Shown piece after piece: positions 8,901 through 16,214 of a stretch of DNA of 18,806 bases (its first letter is position 1; every line of letters begins with the position of its first letter). Source of the DNA: Candidatus Krumholzibacteriota bacterium (GTDB taxonomy: Bacteria > Krumholzibacteriota > Krumholzibacteriia > Krumholzibacteriales > Krumholzibacteriaceae); the NCBI GenBank assembly GCA_030613345.1, contig JAUWMD010000016.1, positions 1 to 18,806 of the forward strand. The letters run 5' to 3'. Both the position numbers and the translations under genes were made by a program. Below the pieces are notes generated by a model. It searched no databases, was not told where the DNA came from, and was given only the letters and a program-made list of their open reading frames with translations.

Positions 8901-9008
8901 GATGGATCGAACAATCTCGGGACGAGCGTTGCTTCCGGTGTTTACTTCTACAAGATCAACGCCGGTGACAACTATGAGAACATGAAGAAGATGGTTCTTC
9001 TCAGGTAG
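5916..9008 (+). CDS. Large secreted protein with T9SS-type C-terminal sorting module
   Basis: Encodes 1030 residues. ATG 5916 is chosen because GGGGGGAA lies 7 nt upstream and the protein then opens with a classic signal peptide (MRK, a hydrophobic run, cleavage near SVSA at residue 23). Longer in-frame starts back to 5697 have neither. The body looks like several beta-sandwich modules, each introduced by an acidic aromatic motif: WFDFEQLDW near residue 58, YEDFESYPVG near 247 and FCDDFDGRGG near 660. The first contains LWCGVRAGDSFYLCGW and APGYGNNWNQ, as seen in secreted jelly-roll-like domains near immune-inhibitor-A-type proteins; this parallel is from memory. It is unusually rich in Cys and Asp. 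Residues about 940-1030 are a T9SS type A/FlgD-like module: EQNFPNPFNPSTTIKFTLP, KIYNVAGQLVKT, LTWDGSN, ASGVYFYKI and terminal KKMVLLR. No catalytic motif is apparent; a structural or adhesive surface role is inference. Arginine codons favour CGT, unlike the neighbours, hinting at high expression. Confidence 0.85.
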   Translation: MRKALVLLLGVCLLALFVGSVSARDIDKNGTRAMKDEDPALIDPGLQTLMAAAAADTYCIVWFDFEQLDWQDWEQFDNTAQVDTFFHVDDFGGLEGGDYGGLYALEGVKSLWCGVRAGDSFYLCGWLAAPGYGNNWNQIATTVAFDVDETLLWSFICSFDSETDWDFTYIEFDAGDGNWTEVAHYDGLDTALVVEEEIHLSQLATKLRYHFVADGNTSDQDALWDGDGAFIVDSITVADGGGVIDYEDFESYPVGATGEYLTSLGCFWNMTIEDAYGAFTGLKSHLVDYDACGDNISAQIIFFEGSSFPSSDYPTLFDVPFCEGGGGTEAPCLDAVVVSPVIDMLMYSLNCDEVQDTPIPTADADRLGGASLRFTVYRDLPLDNLIFYTWQVRSIIDGCPGQWKDRKYVYYGADQDYIFIGQNVSDLVGALPMQVNVGVKDMCDAWYGVVGSCARHTPSPWLDNVRVYRYKTVGPSWSVRGLDLFQDTFPQNGVMEDYCRADMANDVAPNEEFDRIDPGDSVAFNCTAILAGGLDTLGTGEDKVYCHVSVEFIGPVGEKPDITGSILEGTYGSWVATAGSWDIFLCEPARTGDKHTIVPEMYMFDLNDSLFTRGYMIEYYFKAEDLNHETSTLPSSAEEADGNRFEFTCLPTLNEIPGVLFCDDFDGRGGTFEGAVQTYFEAAFEVVIPAGTSMPDRYDTRGPSSGVSNGIGAYVKADGPTSIFCIAYEKVIHDSGDLDSQTISEGTESSDKSNDAQLLVNWMDNSNHRVGLLVMGDQVAYDLSWSATAVAISLTGEHCGVVLDANSYYDETGGLGGGGVISPLITSVTGVGRPYTGMVDYYIAGGCPIINDFDILEKTNFGDYALRFDSVGTDYVGIYTDQLNPGDFPQRTVWVGHSIHVMRNAVNGTPIRSEFVKRTFDFFENETSIDYTDTELPKVYSLEQNFPNPFNPSTTIKFTLPVKGHVSLKIYNVAGQLVKTMQDGVMDVGSHDLTWDGSNNLGTSVASGVYFYKINAGDNYENMKKMVLLR

Positions 9009-9010
9009 TA

Positions 9011-9039
9011 CCGGGTAACCGGGAATCCTTTGAGGATTC
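9011..9039 (+). repeat. Two tandem hairpins in the 3' UTR of the large secreted-protein gene
   Basis: Three bases after the stop, CCGG-GTAA-CCGG (9011-9022) forms a 4-bp stem closed by a GNRA-type tetraloop. It is followed without a gap by GAATCC-TTTGA-GGATTC (9023-9039), a 6-bp stem. The main terminator hairpin starts 5 nt later. Together they make a compact structured 3' end that could protect the mRNA from 3' exonucleases; that role is inference. Confidence 0.6.
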
Positions 9040-9044
9040 GCTTC

Positions 9045-9080
9045 GGAGGCCGGGGATCGATCCCCGGCCTCCATTTTTTT
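9045..9080 (+). terminator. Strong Rho-independent terminator
   Basis: Bases 9045-9072 are a perfect 28-nt palindrome (GGAGGCCGGGGA arm, TCGA loop, complementary arm), giving a 12-bp GC-rich stem. It is followed by A and seven T residues (9074-9080). There is no A-run on the other side, so it acts on the + strand. It ends the secreted-protein transcript. Confidence 0.95.
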
Positions 9081-9089
9081 ACCGCCATT

Positions 9090-9105
9090 AGCCTGTTTTC
9101 AGGCT
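9090..9105 (+). repeat. Small perfect hairpin after the terminator
   Basis: AGCCTG-TTTT-CAGGCT is a perfect 6-bp stem with a four-T loop. GCCA (9084-9087) can pair with TGGC (9115-9118) to enclose it loosely. There is no T-tract after it, so it is not a second terminator. Nothing else in the gap to 9195 has a recognisable role. Confidence 0.4.
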
Positions 9106-9195
9106 GTGCTACGGTGGCCGGAGTGGTCGATCGGACGGATCAGGCCGCGAACGCCGGAAACAGGTCCTCCGATACGCTGAACCTCCCGAAATATA

Positions 9196-9225
9196 TTGAC
9201 ATGCGGATTTCCAGATGCATATATT
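9196..9225 (+). promoter_or_regulatory. Sigma70-type promoter of the lipoprotein operon
   Basis: A consensus -35 TTGACA (9196-9201) and a TATATT -10 (9220-9225) are separated by 18 nt. The region around it is markedly AT-rich compared with the flanks. The predicted start is near 9232, about 50 nt before the first gene of the operon. It lies downstream of the strong terminator, so the operon has its own transcription start. Confidence 0.7.
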
Positions 9226-9282
9226 ACATGTAGATTAGGAGAGATATATATTCTTATGAAATAGTCCCAAAGAAGGGTGGAA

Positions 9283-11235
9283 ATGAGACGTTTCAATTCC
9301 AGGAATATCATAGGATTATTCACGTTTTCGGCCCTGGTGCTGATTGCCCTGCTGCCCGCTTGCAGAAAAGAAGGGGATATCCTCGACAGGAACAGGGCAC
9401 CGGAGACCTTCCTGACCAGCGCTCCTCCGGAGACCACCAACACAGACTACAGGGTCCATATATACTGGTACGGCGAGGACAGGGACGGGATCGTGACCAG
9501 TTTCATGTGGCACCAATCGGATACCCTGATGACGCTCTACCCCGAACGCGATCCCCAAAAAGAACTTCTCGACTGGAATCCCGAGGCCAGGAAGGTCGAC
9601 TATGAGGCGGGAAGGTTGATAACAGCGAGCGATACGGTGATCATCTTCACCGGATTCGACATCACGACGGGCGCGATGCTCAACAGGCAAGCGTTCCATA
9701 TAGTCGCGATCGACGACGGCGGGAAGATGGATAAAACACCGGCGAGGATCCAGTTCTTCGCAAAGGTCAACTGTGTCCCCGAGGTCAATTTCCGGTTCAA
9801 GAGCGACACTATAGAATGGAAAAAGTACGTTCCCGGTAATTTAGACACGATCAGCATGTTTGAGCCCTTCATTGTCGAATTTGTCGGAAGCACCTGCAAC
9901 AACATGATCACCGGATACCAGTGGATATACAGCGGCGACCTATATCCAGTAGACACCCTCGGCGTTCCGTACTGGTACATTCCCAAAGACAACCCGCCGT
10001 ATATAGACGTGGTGCGGGATACGATCGAAAACCAGGGCGATTCAAGGATCCCCCAGGGTGATTTCTACTTCAAGGTGACGGCGAGGGACGAGGCGGGAGC
10101 CAGGTCGAGAGCCGATATCCTGACCGGCGAGGGCGTTTTCCAGCTCGTCGTCAACCACGACCCCGACACGAGGATACGGCGCGGGATCAGTAGCTATACC
10201 ACCAAAGCGGGAAGTCAGATCACAGATACGCTGCGCTTCGACCCCGCCTATCCCGATACGGTGCCGTACAACTCGAGGCTGAGGATAGAATATATAGGTT
10301 GGGACGACACTCTCGACATCCTCGAACATTATCCGCCGCTTCCGATGAGGTATCAGTTCAAATTCGAGCGCTGGGGATACGGCCTGAGCGGCGGCATCTC
10401 GAGCTACAAGCCGGCCTGGATGCCCGAAAAGGAAGCGGAGGATACGGACTGTACCTCCGAACAGGATTCGACGACGATGAGGATCGGCTCGTACGACTAT
10501 GTATTTCTCGCCAAGTCGTTCGACGAACAGTACAGGTACGACCACACGCCCGCCAGCGTTTCGTTCGTGGGCAATTTCCCGCCTGGTATCGACAAGATAG
10601 CCATCGCGTACGATTCAATTCCGGCTCCATCGAATCTCGAGCTGGCGGACATCAAGGGTGACACAGTCTTTATCGCGATAGGCCGGCCGTTGGTCCCGAG
10701 ACCGGAGGAGGATTACGTCTCCGCATACAGTAACATGTACGATCCGGAGAAAGAGGTATTCACCCAGTTCTTCAAGCTGTACATAAACGGCTCCGGGCAC
10801 GACGATTACAGGGATCCTCCAAGATCAGGAATAATGGGCTGGTATTACTCGATCGAGGCGGAGGAGAACTATTACTTCCGCGGCGAGGAAGAATGGCTGT
10901 ACGACTTTGATCCAGATACGATCCTGCAGGAAATAGTATTCATACTCGTCATTCCCAGGGATCCGGATTTCCACGATTATCCCCGCCCCGATCCTGAATT
11001 TGTCAACAATCCACCTCTCTGGATGGGAAACCAGGATCTGACCGTCATAGGATCAGACCTTCACATCGCGGAAATATTCATCGAGGGTATCAGGGGCATC
11101 AGCCCGGAAGTAGACGAAGCTGATCCCTGCGTGCACACCTCTCCGGGCAGGTGGGTCACCAGGGAGCGGGGCAACGCCAACTATGCCAGGATAGATACGT
11201 ACAACAGCTGGTTCTACCTGAAGCTGGTGTACTAG
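9283..11235 (+). CDS. Lipoprotein with Ig-like modules (first of a paralogous pair)
   Basis: Encodes 650 residues. I chose ATG 9283 because GAAGG at 9272-9276 lies 6 nt upstream; GTG 9277 is in frame but sits directly against that site. The N-terminus is a lipoprotein signal with lipobox LPAC (Cys27), so the protein is probably membrane-anchored and faces the periplasm or cell surface. After a short linker, residues about 33-160 form an Ig/fibronectin-like module with RAPETFLTSAPPE and YRVHIYWYGEDRDGIVTSF, ending in AFHIVAIDDGGKMDKTPARI. A second module spans about 165-270 (FYFKVTARDEAGARSRA). The rest is rich in aromatic and acidic residues and I do not recognise it. No catalytic motif is seen and there is no C-terminal sorting module. 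It leads an operon with the two genes that follow (gaps of 63 and 45 nt). The function is unknown; ligand binding or envelope assembly is a guess. Confidence 0.8.
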   Translation: MRRFNSRNIIGLFTFSALVLIALLPACRKEGDILDRNRAPETFLTSAPPETTNTDYRVHIYWYGEDRDGIVTSFMWHQSDTLMTLYPERDPQKELLDWNPEARKVDYEAGRLITASDTVIIFTGFDITTGAMLNRQAFHIVAIDDGGKMDKTPARIQFFAKVNCVPEVNFRFKSDTIEWKKYVPGNLDTISMFEPFIVEFVGSTCNNMITGYQWIYSGDLYPVDTLGVPYWYIPKDNPPYIDVVRDTIENQGDSRIPQGDFYFKVTARDEAGARSRADILTGEGVFQLVVNHDPDTRIRRGISSYTTKAGSQITDTLRFDPAYPDTVPYNSRLRIEYIGWDDTLDILEHYPPLPMRYQFKFERWGYGLSGGISSYKPAWMPEKEAEDTDCTSEQDSTTMRIGSYDYVFLAKSFDEQYRYDHTPASVSFVGNFPPGIDKIAIAYDSIPAPSNLELADIKGDTVFIAIGRPLVPRPEEDYVSAYSNMYDPEKEVFTQFFKLYINGSGHDDYRDPPRSGIMGWYYSIEAEENYYFRGEEEWLYDFDPDTILQEIVFILVIPRDPDFHDYPRPDPEFVNNPPLWMGNQDLTVIGSDLHIAEIFIEGIRGISPEVDEADPCVHTSPGRWVTRERGNANYARIDTYNSWFYLKLVY

Positions 11236-11298
11236 GGAAGATAAGTGACGACCCGACCTGAGGGTGTGATTCCCGGGTCTGAGGAGGTTGAAAGTCAA

Positions 11299-13584
11299 AT
11301 GCGGAAACTGCTGCTTTCTACAACGATTTGCTTATTCCTGGCCGCGGCCGCGATGCTGGCCGGCTGTTCTAACGACGTCTATACGGGACAGCATGATCAG
11401 AACAAGGCTCCCGAGGTCTGGCTCTCGAGCGGTCCCGTCGAGGGCGACACGACCGGTTACCAGGTCCATTTCTACTGGAGTGGCTGGGATTCCGACGGGG
11501 AGATAAAGCATTTCGAGTTCGTTAGGAGTGATGGAGATCCTATTGGGTTCAATCCCGATGACTTGGAGGGGACCTGGTCTGTCACCATGGCCCATGACAG
11601 CGTCTTCCACATTCCCGCCAACGAAAATCCCAGGCCATGGGAGGAGAACGAGCGAAACGAGATGTACACGAAGTACGACAAGACCCATACGTTCTTCATA
11701 AGGGCGGTCGATCTGGAGGGGAAAAAATCGAAAGCGGCGTACAGGTCGTTTACCGCATGGACCCTCGCTCCGGAGATAACTATCGACAGGCCGATCGGGA
11801 CTTCGAGGACGTACAGCACCGTGATCACCTTCGGGTGGAGCGGCATAGACCCGATCGACAGTCGGCAGAACACACAGGATCCCGATTCGATCCGCTACCT
11901 GCATACGGTAATCAAAGACATCGCCGATGAAAATAGTCAGCCCGACCCGCTCTTCGATATCATCGGCGAGCTCAACAGGAATCCCGAGGTTTTCGAGGAT
12001 TTGTGGAAGCCGTGGATCGCCTACCGCGCTGAAGAGGACGCCGGCAGGGTGACCATTATCCCCGGCGAAGGGGACGAGCTCCTCGAAATCTCCATAAGGT
12101 ATATATTCGCAGTAATGGCCAAGGACGACGCTGGGGCGGTAACTGCGGTGTTCGATAAGGACAAAAACGTGAGGGAGTTTCTCGTATCGTTCAAATCCGG
12201 TCCGCTTCTCACCGTGTCAGAGCCGAGTCTTGGCAGCTTCCGGTTCCTCGGACCGAACATGAACTACATTCAGAGCGATCTCCCTCCCGGTGTGCCCCTG
12301 AACTTCAATTGGAAAGCGACGGCGGAGGAGTACGGCGGTGAGATCCGTACCTTCAGGTACGGCTGGGATATCCAGCAGCTCGACGATCCCTCCCAGTGGG
12401 ATGTTATTGCGAGCCCGTATAATAAAACGGCCGCGGTGAAAACGTACCACTCGGGAATCCACCAGTTTCTCGTAGAGGTCGTTGACAACGGAGGGAAGAT
12501 TACTTACGGAAAGATAGAGATCACGATCATACCGTTTTCCATGGAGAGGAATCTCCTGTGGGTCGACGACTACGCGCTCGGAGAATACATCCCGACGATG
12601 TTCAATCCTTCCGAGGAAGCGCACGATGCGTTCTGGGAGGATATATGCAGCAGGACGCCCGATTTCCAACCCGACAGAGACGTCTGCGATATAGTTGAGG
12701 ACGGGTTTCCCGAGATGAGACATGTCGGGCATTACGCAAACATCATCTGGACTTACAACACGTCGGAATTTACGGCGTGGAAGAATGTAATCGAGTACAC
12801 TCCGGAGTCGATGGTCGGGATGGGGACCCGGCTCGCCATCAACTACCTTTCGATCTTCCTCGCGAAGGGTGGGCACCTGCTCTCGTCGGGCAGGGCCGAC
12901 AGGGCGGGAGGATTGTATGATGCGTTCAAGGCCCCACCGTTGCTTCCCGCATCGTTCAAGTTCGACATGGCTGGTACCACCTCCGAGGATACGAGCGGTG
13001 TCTTCTCGATGCCGTACAAGGACTACTGTGTCAGCGTGGTCGACAAGGTGAGTGCACAGTTCCACAGCGGAGAGGACATGGTGCCGAACGTTGGCCGGTT
13101 TATCACCAGGGACGCCCTGAGGCTCATGGTCAAGGAGATCGATGATGGCGAAAACAGCGGGGACGGCGGGATTGAGGATTATCCCGGATTCCCCGACACG
13201 CTCGAGATGGACGACATGGTTACATGCCCGACCTGTTTCTTCAATCTGCAGAGACCGTCGCCGGGGGGATTTACCTACGTAGAGGTGTACGATCCGCAGT
13301 ACTGGTTAGACTTCAAGTTTATACCCTCATCGCTTAATTGCTTCAAACCGATGTACAGAATGAGGTCGCGCTCATCGCTTTCGCCGGTAAACTTCCAGAC
13401 AATCGCCCTGATCATCACTAAGTACAGGAAGGGCTTCGAGGCTGATATCGAGGCCGGAAAACCGGTTACCATCATTCCGGCGGACAGCTTCCATTTCGGG
13501 TTCCCTTTGTGGTTCTTCGACCACGACAAGGTCTATCAGATCATGGACGAGATATTTGCCGAGTGGCAGATTCTGGATGAATAG
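11299..13584 (+). CDS. Lipoprotein with Ig-like modules and a GATase1-like C-terminal region
   Basis: Encodes 761 residues from ATG 11299, with GAGGAGG at 11281-11287 upstream. An in-frame GTG at 11245 would bury the signal sequence and is rejected. The signal peptide ends in lipobox LAGC (Cys23). Residues about 30-155 resemble the same region of the upstream lipoprotein: KAPEVWLSSGP, then YQVHFYWSGWDSDGEIKHF and HTFFIRAVDLEGKKSKA. Two more Ig-like segments follow, to about 410 (one with YIFAVMAKDDAGAVTAVF, one with FLVEVVDNGGKITYGKIEI). Residues about 415-620 open with NLLWVDDYALGEYIP, pass an IIWTYNTSE strand and reach LAKGGHLLSSGRADRAGG. That is the layout of class I glutamine-amidotransferase-like (ThuA-type) folds used as non-catalytic modules in secreted proteins. 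I see no Cys nucleophile in a GxCxG setting, so amidotransferase activity is unlikely. Middle gene of the operon. Confidence 0.8.
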   Translation: MRKLLLSTTICLFLAAAAMLAGCSNDVYTGQHDQNKAPEVWLSSGPVEGDTTGYQVHFYWSGWDSDGEIKHFEFVRSDGDPIGFNPDDLEGTWSVTMAHDSVFHIPANENPRPWEENERNEMYTKYDKTHTFFIRAVDLEGKKSKAAYRSFTAWTLAPEITIDRPIGTSRTYSTVITFGWSGIDPIDSRQNTQDPDSIRYLHTVIKDIADENSQPDPLFDIIGELNRNPEVFEDLWKPWIAYRAEEDAGRVTIIPGEGDELLEISIRYIFAVMAKDDAGAVTAVFDKDKNVREFLVSFKSGPLLTVSEPSLGSFRFLGPNMNYIQSDLPPGVPLNFNWKATAEEYGGEIRTFRYGWDIQQLDDPSQWDVIASPYNKTAAVKTYHSGIHQFLVEVVDNGGKITYGKIEITIIPFSMERNLLWVDDYALGEYIPTMFNPSEEAHDAFWEDICSRTPDFQPDRDVCDIVEDGFPEMRHVGHYANIIWTYNTSEFTAWKNVIEYTPESMVGMGTRLAINYLSIFLAKGGHLLSSGRADRAGGLYDAFKAPPLLPASFKFDMAGTTSEDTSGVFSMPYKDYCVSVVDKVSAQFHSGEDMVPNVGRFITRDALRLMVKEIDDGENSGDGGIEDYPGFPDTLEMDDMVTCPTCFFNLQRPSPGGFTYVEVYDPQYWLDFKFIPSSLNCFKPMYRMRSRSSLSPVNFQTIALIITKYRKGFEADIEAGKPVTIIPADSFHFGFPLWFFDHDKVYQIMDEIFAEWQILDE

Positions 13585-13629
13585 AATAGACGATTGATCG
13601 CCCTTTCCCGGGGATGAGAAGGAGGAGTA

Positions 13630-15102
13630 GTGATTTCCATTCGTTGGGTCAGGATTTTCTTGTTATATACTGTTTTGGTTGCCGGTCTGTGCGGGTCAGC
13701 GAGGGCGCAGAGCGATGTTGATACGATGGTGCTCGTGCCGCAAGCGCCCGACTCGTTTTACGTGAGGAGGGAAGGTCCGGATATCATCATCGGCTGGTAT
13801 GCTCCGTCTGACAGCACTTCCAAGGTGATAGGCTCGAGAGACTATACGAGCTGGTATGGAGAGCACACTGCAGGCGATGGGGTCGAGATCTCCTTCTCCG
13901 GCTACTATACCAACGGCTGGATCGACAGACAGATCATCGTCGATAAACTCGACCTGAATGCGTACGAGGTCGGAGTGTCGCCCAGCATCCGGCTGAGCAT
14001 AACTTCGTCCGACATGTTCGACAGGACGTACGAGATGATCGTCGATATCGGCACCGACAACTATACGCCGGAAGACCCTATCCCGATGAAGCTCTTTCAG
14101 ATCGGGATCGATCCAGGCGAGACGCCCGACGTGCTTGAGCCTGGTTTCAACATCCATTTCAGCGCGGGGCTCATCGATACAAGCCAGTACGGGGGTGGCG
14201 CCAGGTTCCTCCTGGACGTCCAGGATTTCGAGGGATTCCACGTCTGGCGGGGAACGGGAGAGGAATGGCGTGAGATCGAAGATACCACATGCTACTACGA
14301 CACAATAAGCAACGATACCTTAAAAAACTACAAATGGCATAAGGTCGTTGATCTCTCGAAATATCCGAGTGAACAGCAGGTGATTGCCGAGATCTCGAGA
14401 GAGGATTACTTCAAGTACTCGACCGTTAGCGGAATCAAGGACGTTCCCGTGAAGTGGAAGTGGCTGTGGGAGTACTTCAACGACAACGTCGAGGAGGCCT
14501 GGCCGCGGCAGGACGATCAGGGTCGCTGGTATTACGAGTGGGTCGACAAGAATGTCTATGCCGGAGAAACCTACCATTACAACGTGACGACGTTCGACAG
14601 GGGTTATTTCAGGGGCTTCGACACCTACAACAAGCTGGACAACTTCATCTGCGACGAGATCAAATCCCTCAACGAGGCGCCGGGGGATGAGGGGCCGGGA
14701 GGGGACTATGTGTTGTGCGGCGGAGATTATGTGCAATGCGACAGCATGGTCATATCGTTCGGGATGACGATTGACACCGGATCGGATATCAACCAGGTAT
14801 ATGCCGTTCCGAATCCTTACCGGTCTGGGACCTCGGAAGAGACGACGTCATACTATCACAACTATTCCGACAGGACGATCAAGTTCTTCAATATGCCGAA
14901 AGAGGCTCGGATCAAGATCTACACCGTTGCGGGAGATCTCGTATGGGAGGGATCGCACTACAACGCCGAAGGCAGCGACGGCATCTTGAGCTGGGACGTG
15001 AAGAATATGCACGGACAGGAAGTAGCTTCGGGCATTTACGTATTCAGGGTGGAATCGGTGAACGGGGAAGATGTGTACGGCAGGATAGTGGTGATTCGCT
15101 GA
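13630..15102 (+). CDS. Secreted protein with T9SS/FlgD-type C-terminal module
   Basis: Encodes 490 residues. The start GTG 13630 follows GGAGG (13621-13625) by 4 nt. A type I signal peptide (hydrophobic segment, cleavage after SARA near residue 26) is followed by a mature domain rich in Tyr, Asp and Trp. Residues about 40-60 contain IIIGWYAPSDS, resembling a fibronectin-III-type strand pair. DFEGFHVWRGTGEEW (from about 199) and GETYHYNVTTFDRGYFRGF (from about 312) look like beta-rich segments shared by secreted proteins of FCB-related candidate phyla, recalled without a search. Residues about 390-490 are a sorting/FlgD-like module: VYAVPNPYRSG, ARIKIYTVAGDLVW, ILSWDVKN, ASGIYVFRVES and terminal RIVVIR. 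It closes the operon with the two lipoproteins and is followed by a terminator. It could be the secreted partner of those lipoproteins, but only gene order supports that. Confidence 0.82.
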   Translation: MISIRWVRIFLLYTVLVAGLCGSARAQSDVDTMVLVPQAPDSFYVRREGPDIIIGWYAPSDSTSKVIGSRDYTSWYGEHTAGDGVEISFSGYYTNGWIDRQIIVDKLDLNAYEVGVSPSIRLSITSSDMFDRTYEMIVDIGTDNYTPEDPIPMKLFQIGIDPGETPDVLEPGFNIHFSAGLIDTSQYGGGARFLLDVQDFEGFHVWRGTGEEWREIEDTTCYYDTISNDTLKNYKWHKVVDLSKYPSEQQVIAEISREDYFKYSTVSGIKDVPVKWKWLWEYFNDNVEEAWPRQDDQGRWYYEWVDKNVYAGETYHYNVTTFDRGYFRGFDTYNKLDNFICDEIKSLNEAPGDEGPGGDYVLCGGDYVQCDSMVISFGMTIDTGSDINQVYAVPNPYRSGTSEETTSYYHNYSDRTIKFFNMPKEARIKIYTVAGDLVWEGSHYNAEGSDGILSWDVKNMHGQEVASGIYVFRVESVNGEDVYGRIVVIR

Positions 15103-15126
15103 TCCGGCTCTTTTTGCAATATTTCA

Positions 15127-15159
15127 TGACCGTCCCTTACACGGGGCGGTCATTTTTTT
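15127..15159 (+). terminator. Rho-independent terminator of the lipoprotein operon
   Basis: TGACCGTCCC (15127-15136) pairs with GGGGCGGTCA (15143-15152) over 10 bp with one G-U pair and a six-base loop. Seven T residues (15153-15159) follow. It lies 24 nt after the stop of the 490-residue secreted protein. Confidence 0.92.
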
Positions 15160-15198
15160 AGGGTGGAAAGCGAAGGGTGGAGTGAAGCAGCGAGGGGG

Positions 15199-15245
15199 TT
15201 GACAGGACAACCTCTTTCGTTCAGAATCCGTTACGGAACGATTCT
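15199..15245 (+). promoter_or_regulatory. Promoter with overlapping inverted repeat upstream of the DUF4438 gene
   Basis: A consensus -35 TTGACA (15199-15204) is followed at 17 nt by CAGAAT (15222-15227), which matches four of six -10 bases. An inverted repeat overlaps the -10: AGAAT 15223-15227 with ATTCT 15241-15245, and CGTT 15229-15232 with AACG 15237-15240, with one bulged C and loop ACGG. It could be an operator or a 5' mRNA hairpin. The promoter is moderately supported and the operator role is speculative. Confidence 0.5.
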
Positions 15246-15275
15246 ACGGATCCGCTGGATCGACAGGTGGTGATC

Positions 15276-16196
15276 ATGCTCAGGACTAACAAGCAGTATC
15301 TGGTAGAGAAGGCCGTTTCCGGAAAGGTGTCGAGCCCGAGGATCCCGCTGAAGAATCCGTGGCTGATCGATTACGGAGGAGAGCCGCACGTGATGCCCGG
15401 CACGGGAGGAATCACGTACAACGTGTCAGTCGGGGATTCGGCGCTGGATTTTGTCGGTGACCATATCGAGCCGGGGGTCAGCGTGACCCTGATGACCTCA
15501 GAGGCGGAGAGAAGCGTGCTCGGCGGCCTCAGCATACTTACGTGCATCGGGAACGAGGCAAGGGTCATGTCGGGCCAGGCAGCCGGAGCGAGGGGCGTGG
15601 TGACTGGCAAACACGGCGGCGTGGAGCACGTGATCATCGATTTTTCGCGCGCGACGCTCGATAAACTCGCGATAGGGGATACGATACAGATCAGGGCTTT
15701 CGGCCAGGGGCTGGAGCTGAAGGATTTCCCCGAGGTGCATGTGATGAATATCGATCCCGGGCTTCTCGGAGAGTTCGGCATCATCACACGGAACAAGCAG
15801 ATGGTTGTTCCCGTCACGCATGCCATACCGGCCTCGATCATGGGATCGGGGATCGGATCGAGGCACAGCTACAGCGGGGACTACGATATTCAGCTCGGAG
15901 AGAGGGAATCGATAAGGAAGTTCGGACTGCAGAACCTGAGGATCGGAGACGTTATTGCGATAAACGACGCCGATTGCAGGTTCGGAAGGTCGATGAGGTC
16001 GGGCGCCATGAGCATAGGCCTGGTCGTCCACGGAGCGTGTATTACCAGCGGGCACGGCCCCGGCGTGACCGTTCTGTTGACCACGACGGGAAAGCTCATA
16101 GTTCCCAAGATAGAGGAGGGTGCGAACCTCTCCGTCTACCTCGGCACAGGCAGGGAGAATAAGAGCAGGCGTTCGCGCAGCAGGAGAAGGCACTGA
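15276..16196 (+). CDS. DUF4438 family protein
   Basis: Encodes a 306-residue soluble protein with no signal peptide or membrane segment. ATG 15276 is preceded by AGGTGG (15265-15270) at 5 nt; GTG 15267 and GTG 15270 are in-frame alternatives that would place the start on or against that site. The opening LRTNKQYLVEKAVSGKVSSP, the segment MPGTGGITYNVSVGDSAL, the WAGDHVEPG-type motif (here FVGDHIEPGVS) and the central Gly-rich GVVTGKHGGVEHVIIDF fit the DUF4438 family, whose function is unknown. A Gly-rich region HAIPASIMGSGIGSRHSYSG and the late VHGACITSGHGPGVTVLLTT are also conserved-looking and could form a binding site. The last 15 or so residues are an Arg/Ser-rich basic tail, odd for this family as I know it. 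It leads a tight operon with the HD protein (18-nt gap) and the S8 protease. Confidence 0.8.
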   Translation: MLRTNKQYLVEKAVSGKVSSPRIPLKNPWLIDYGGEPHVMPGTGGITYNVSVGDSALDFVGDHIEPGVSVTLMTSEAERSVLGGLSILTCIGNEARVMSGQAAGARGVVTGKHGGVEHVIIDFSRATLDKLAIGDTIQIRAFGQGLELKDFPEVHVMNIDPGLLGEFGIITRNKQMVVPVTHAIPASIMGSGIGSRHSYSGDYDIQLGERESIRKFGLQNLRIGDVIAINDADCRFGRSMRSGAMSIGLVVHGACITSGHGPGVTVLLTTTGKLIVPKIEEGANLSVYLGTGRENKSRRSRSRRRH

Positions 16197-16214
16197 CGAA
16201 GGAGGTACCGGTCG

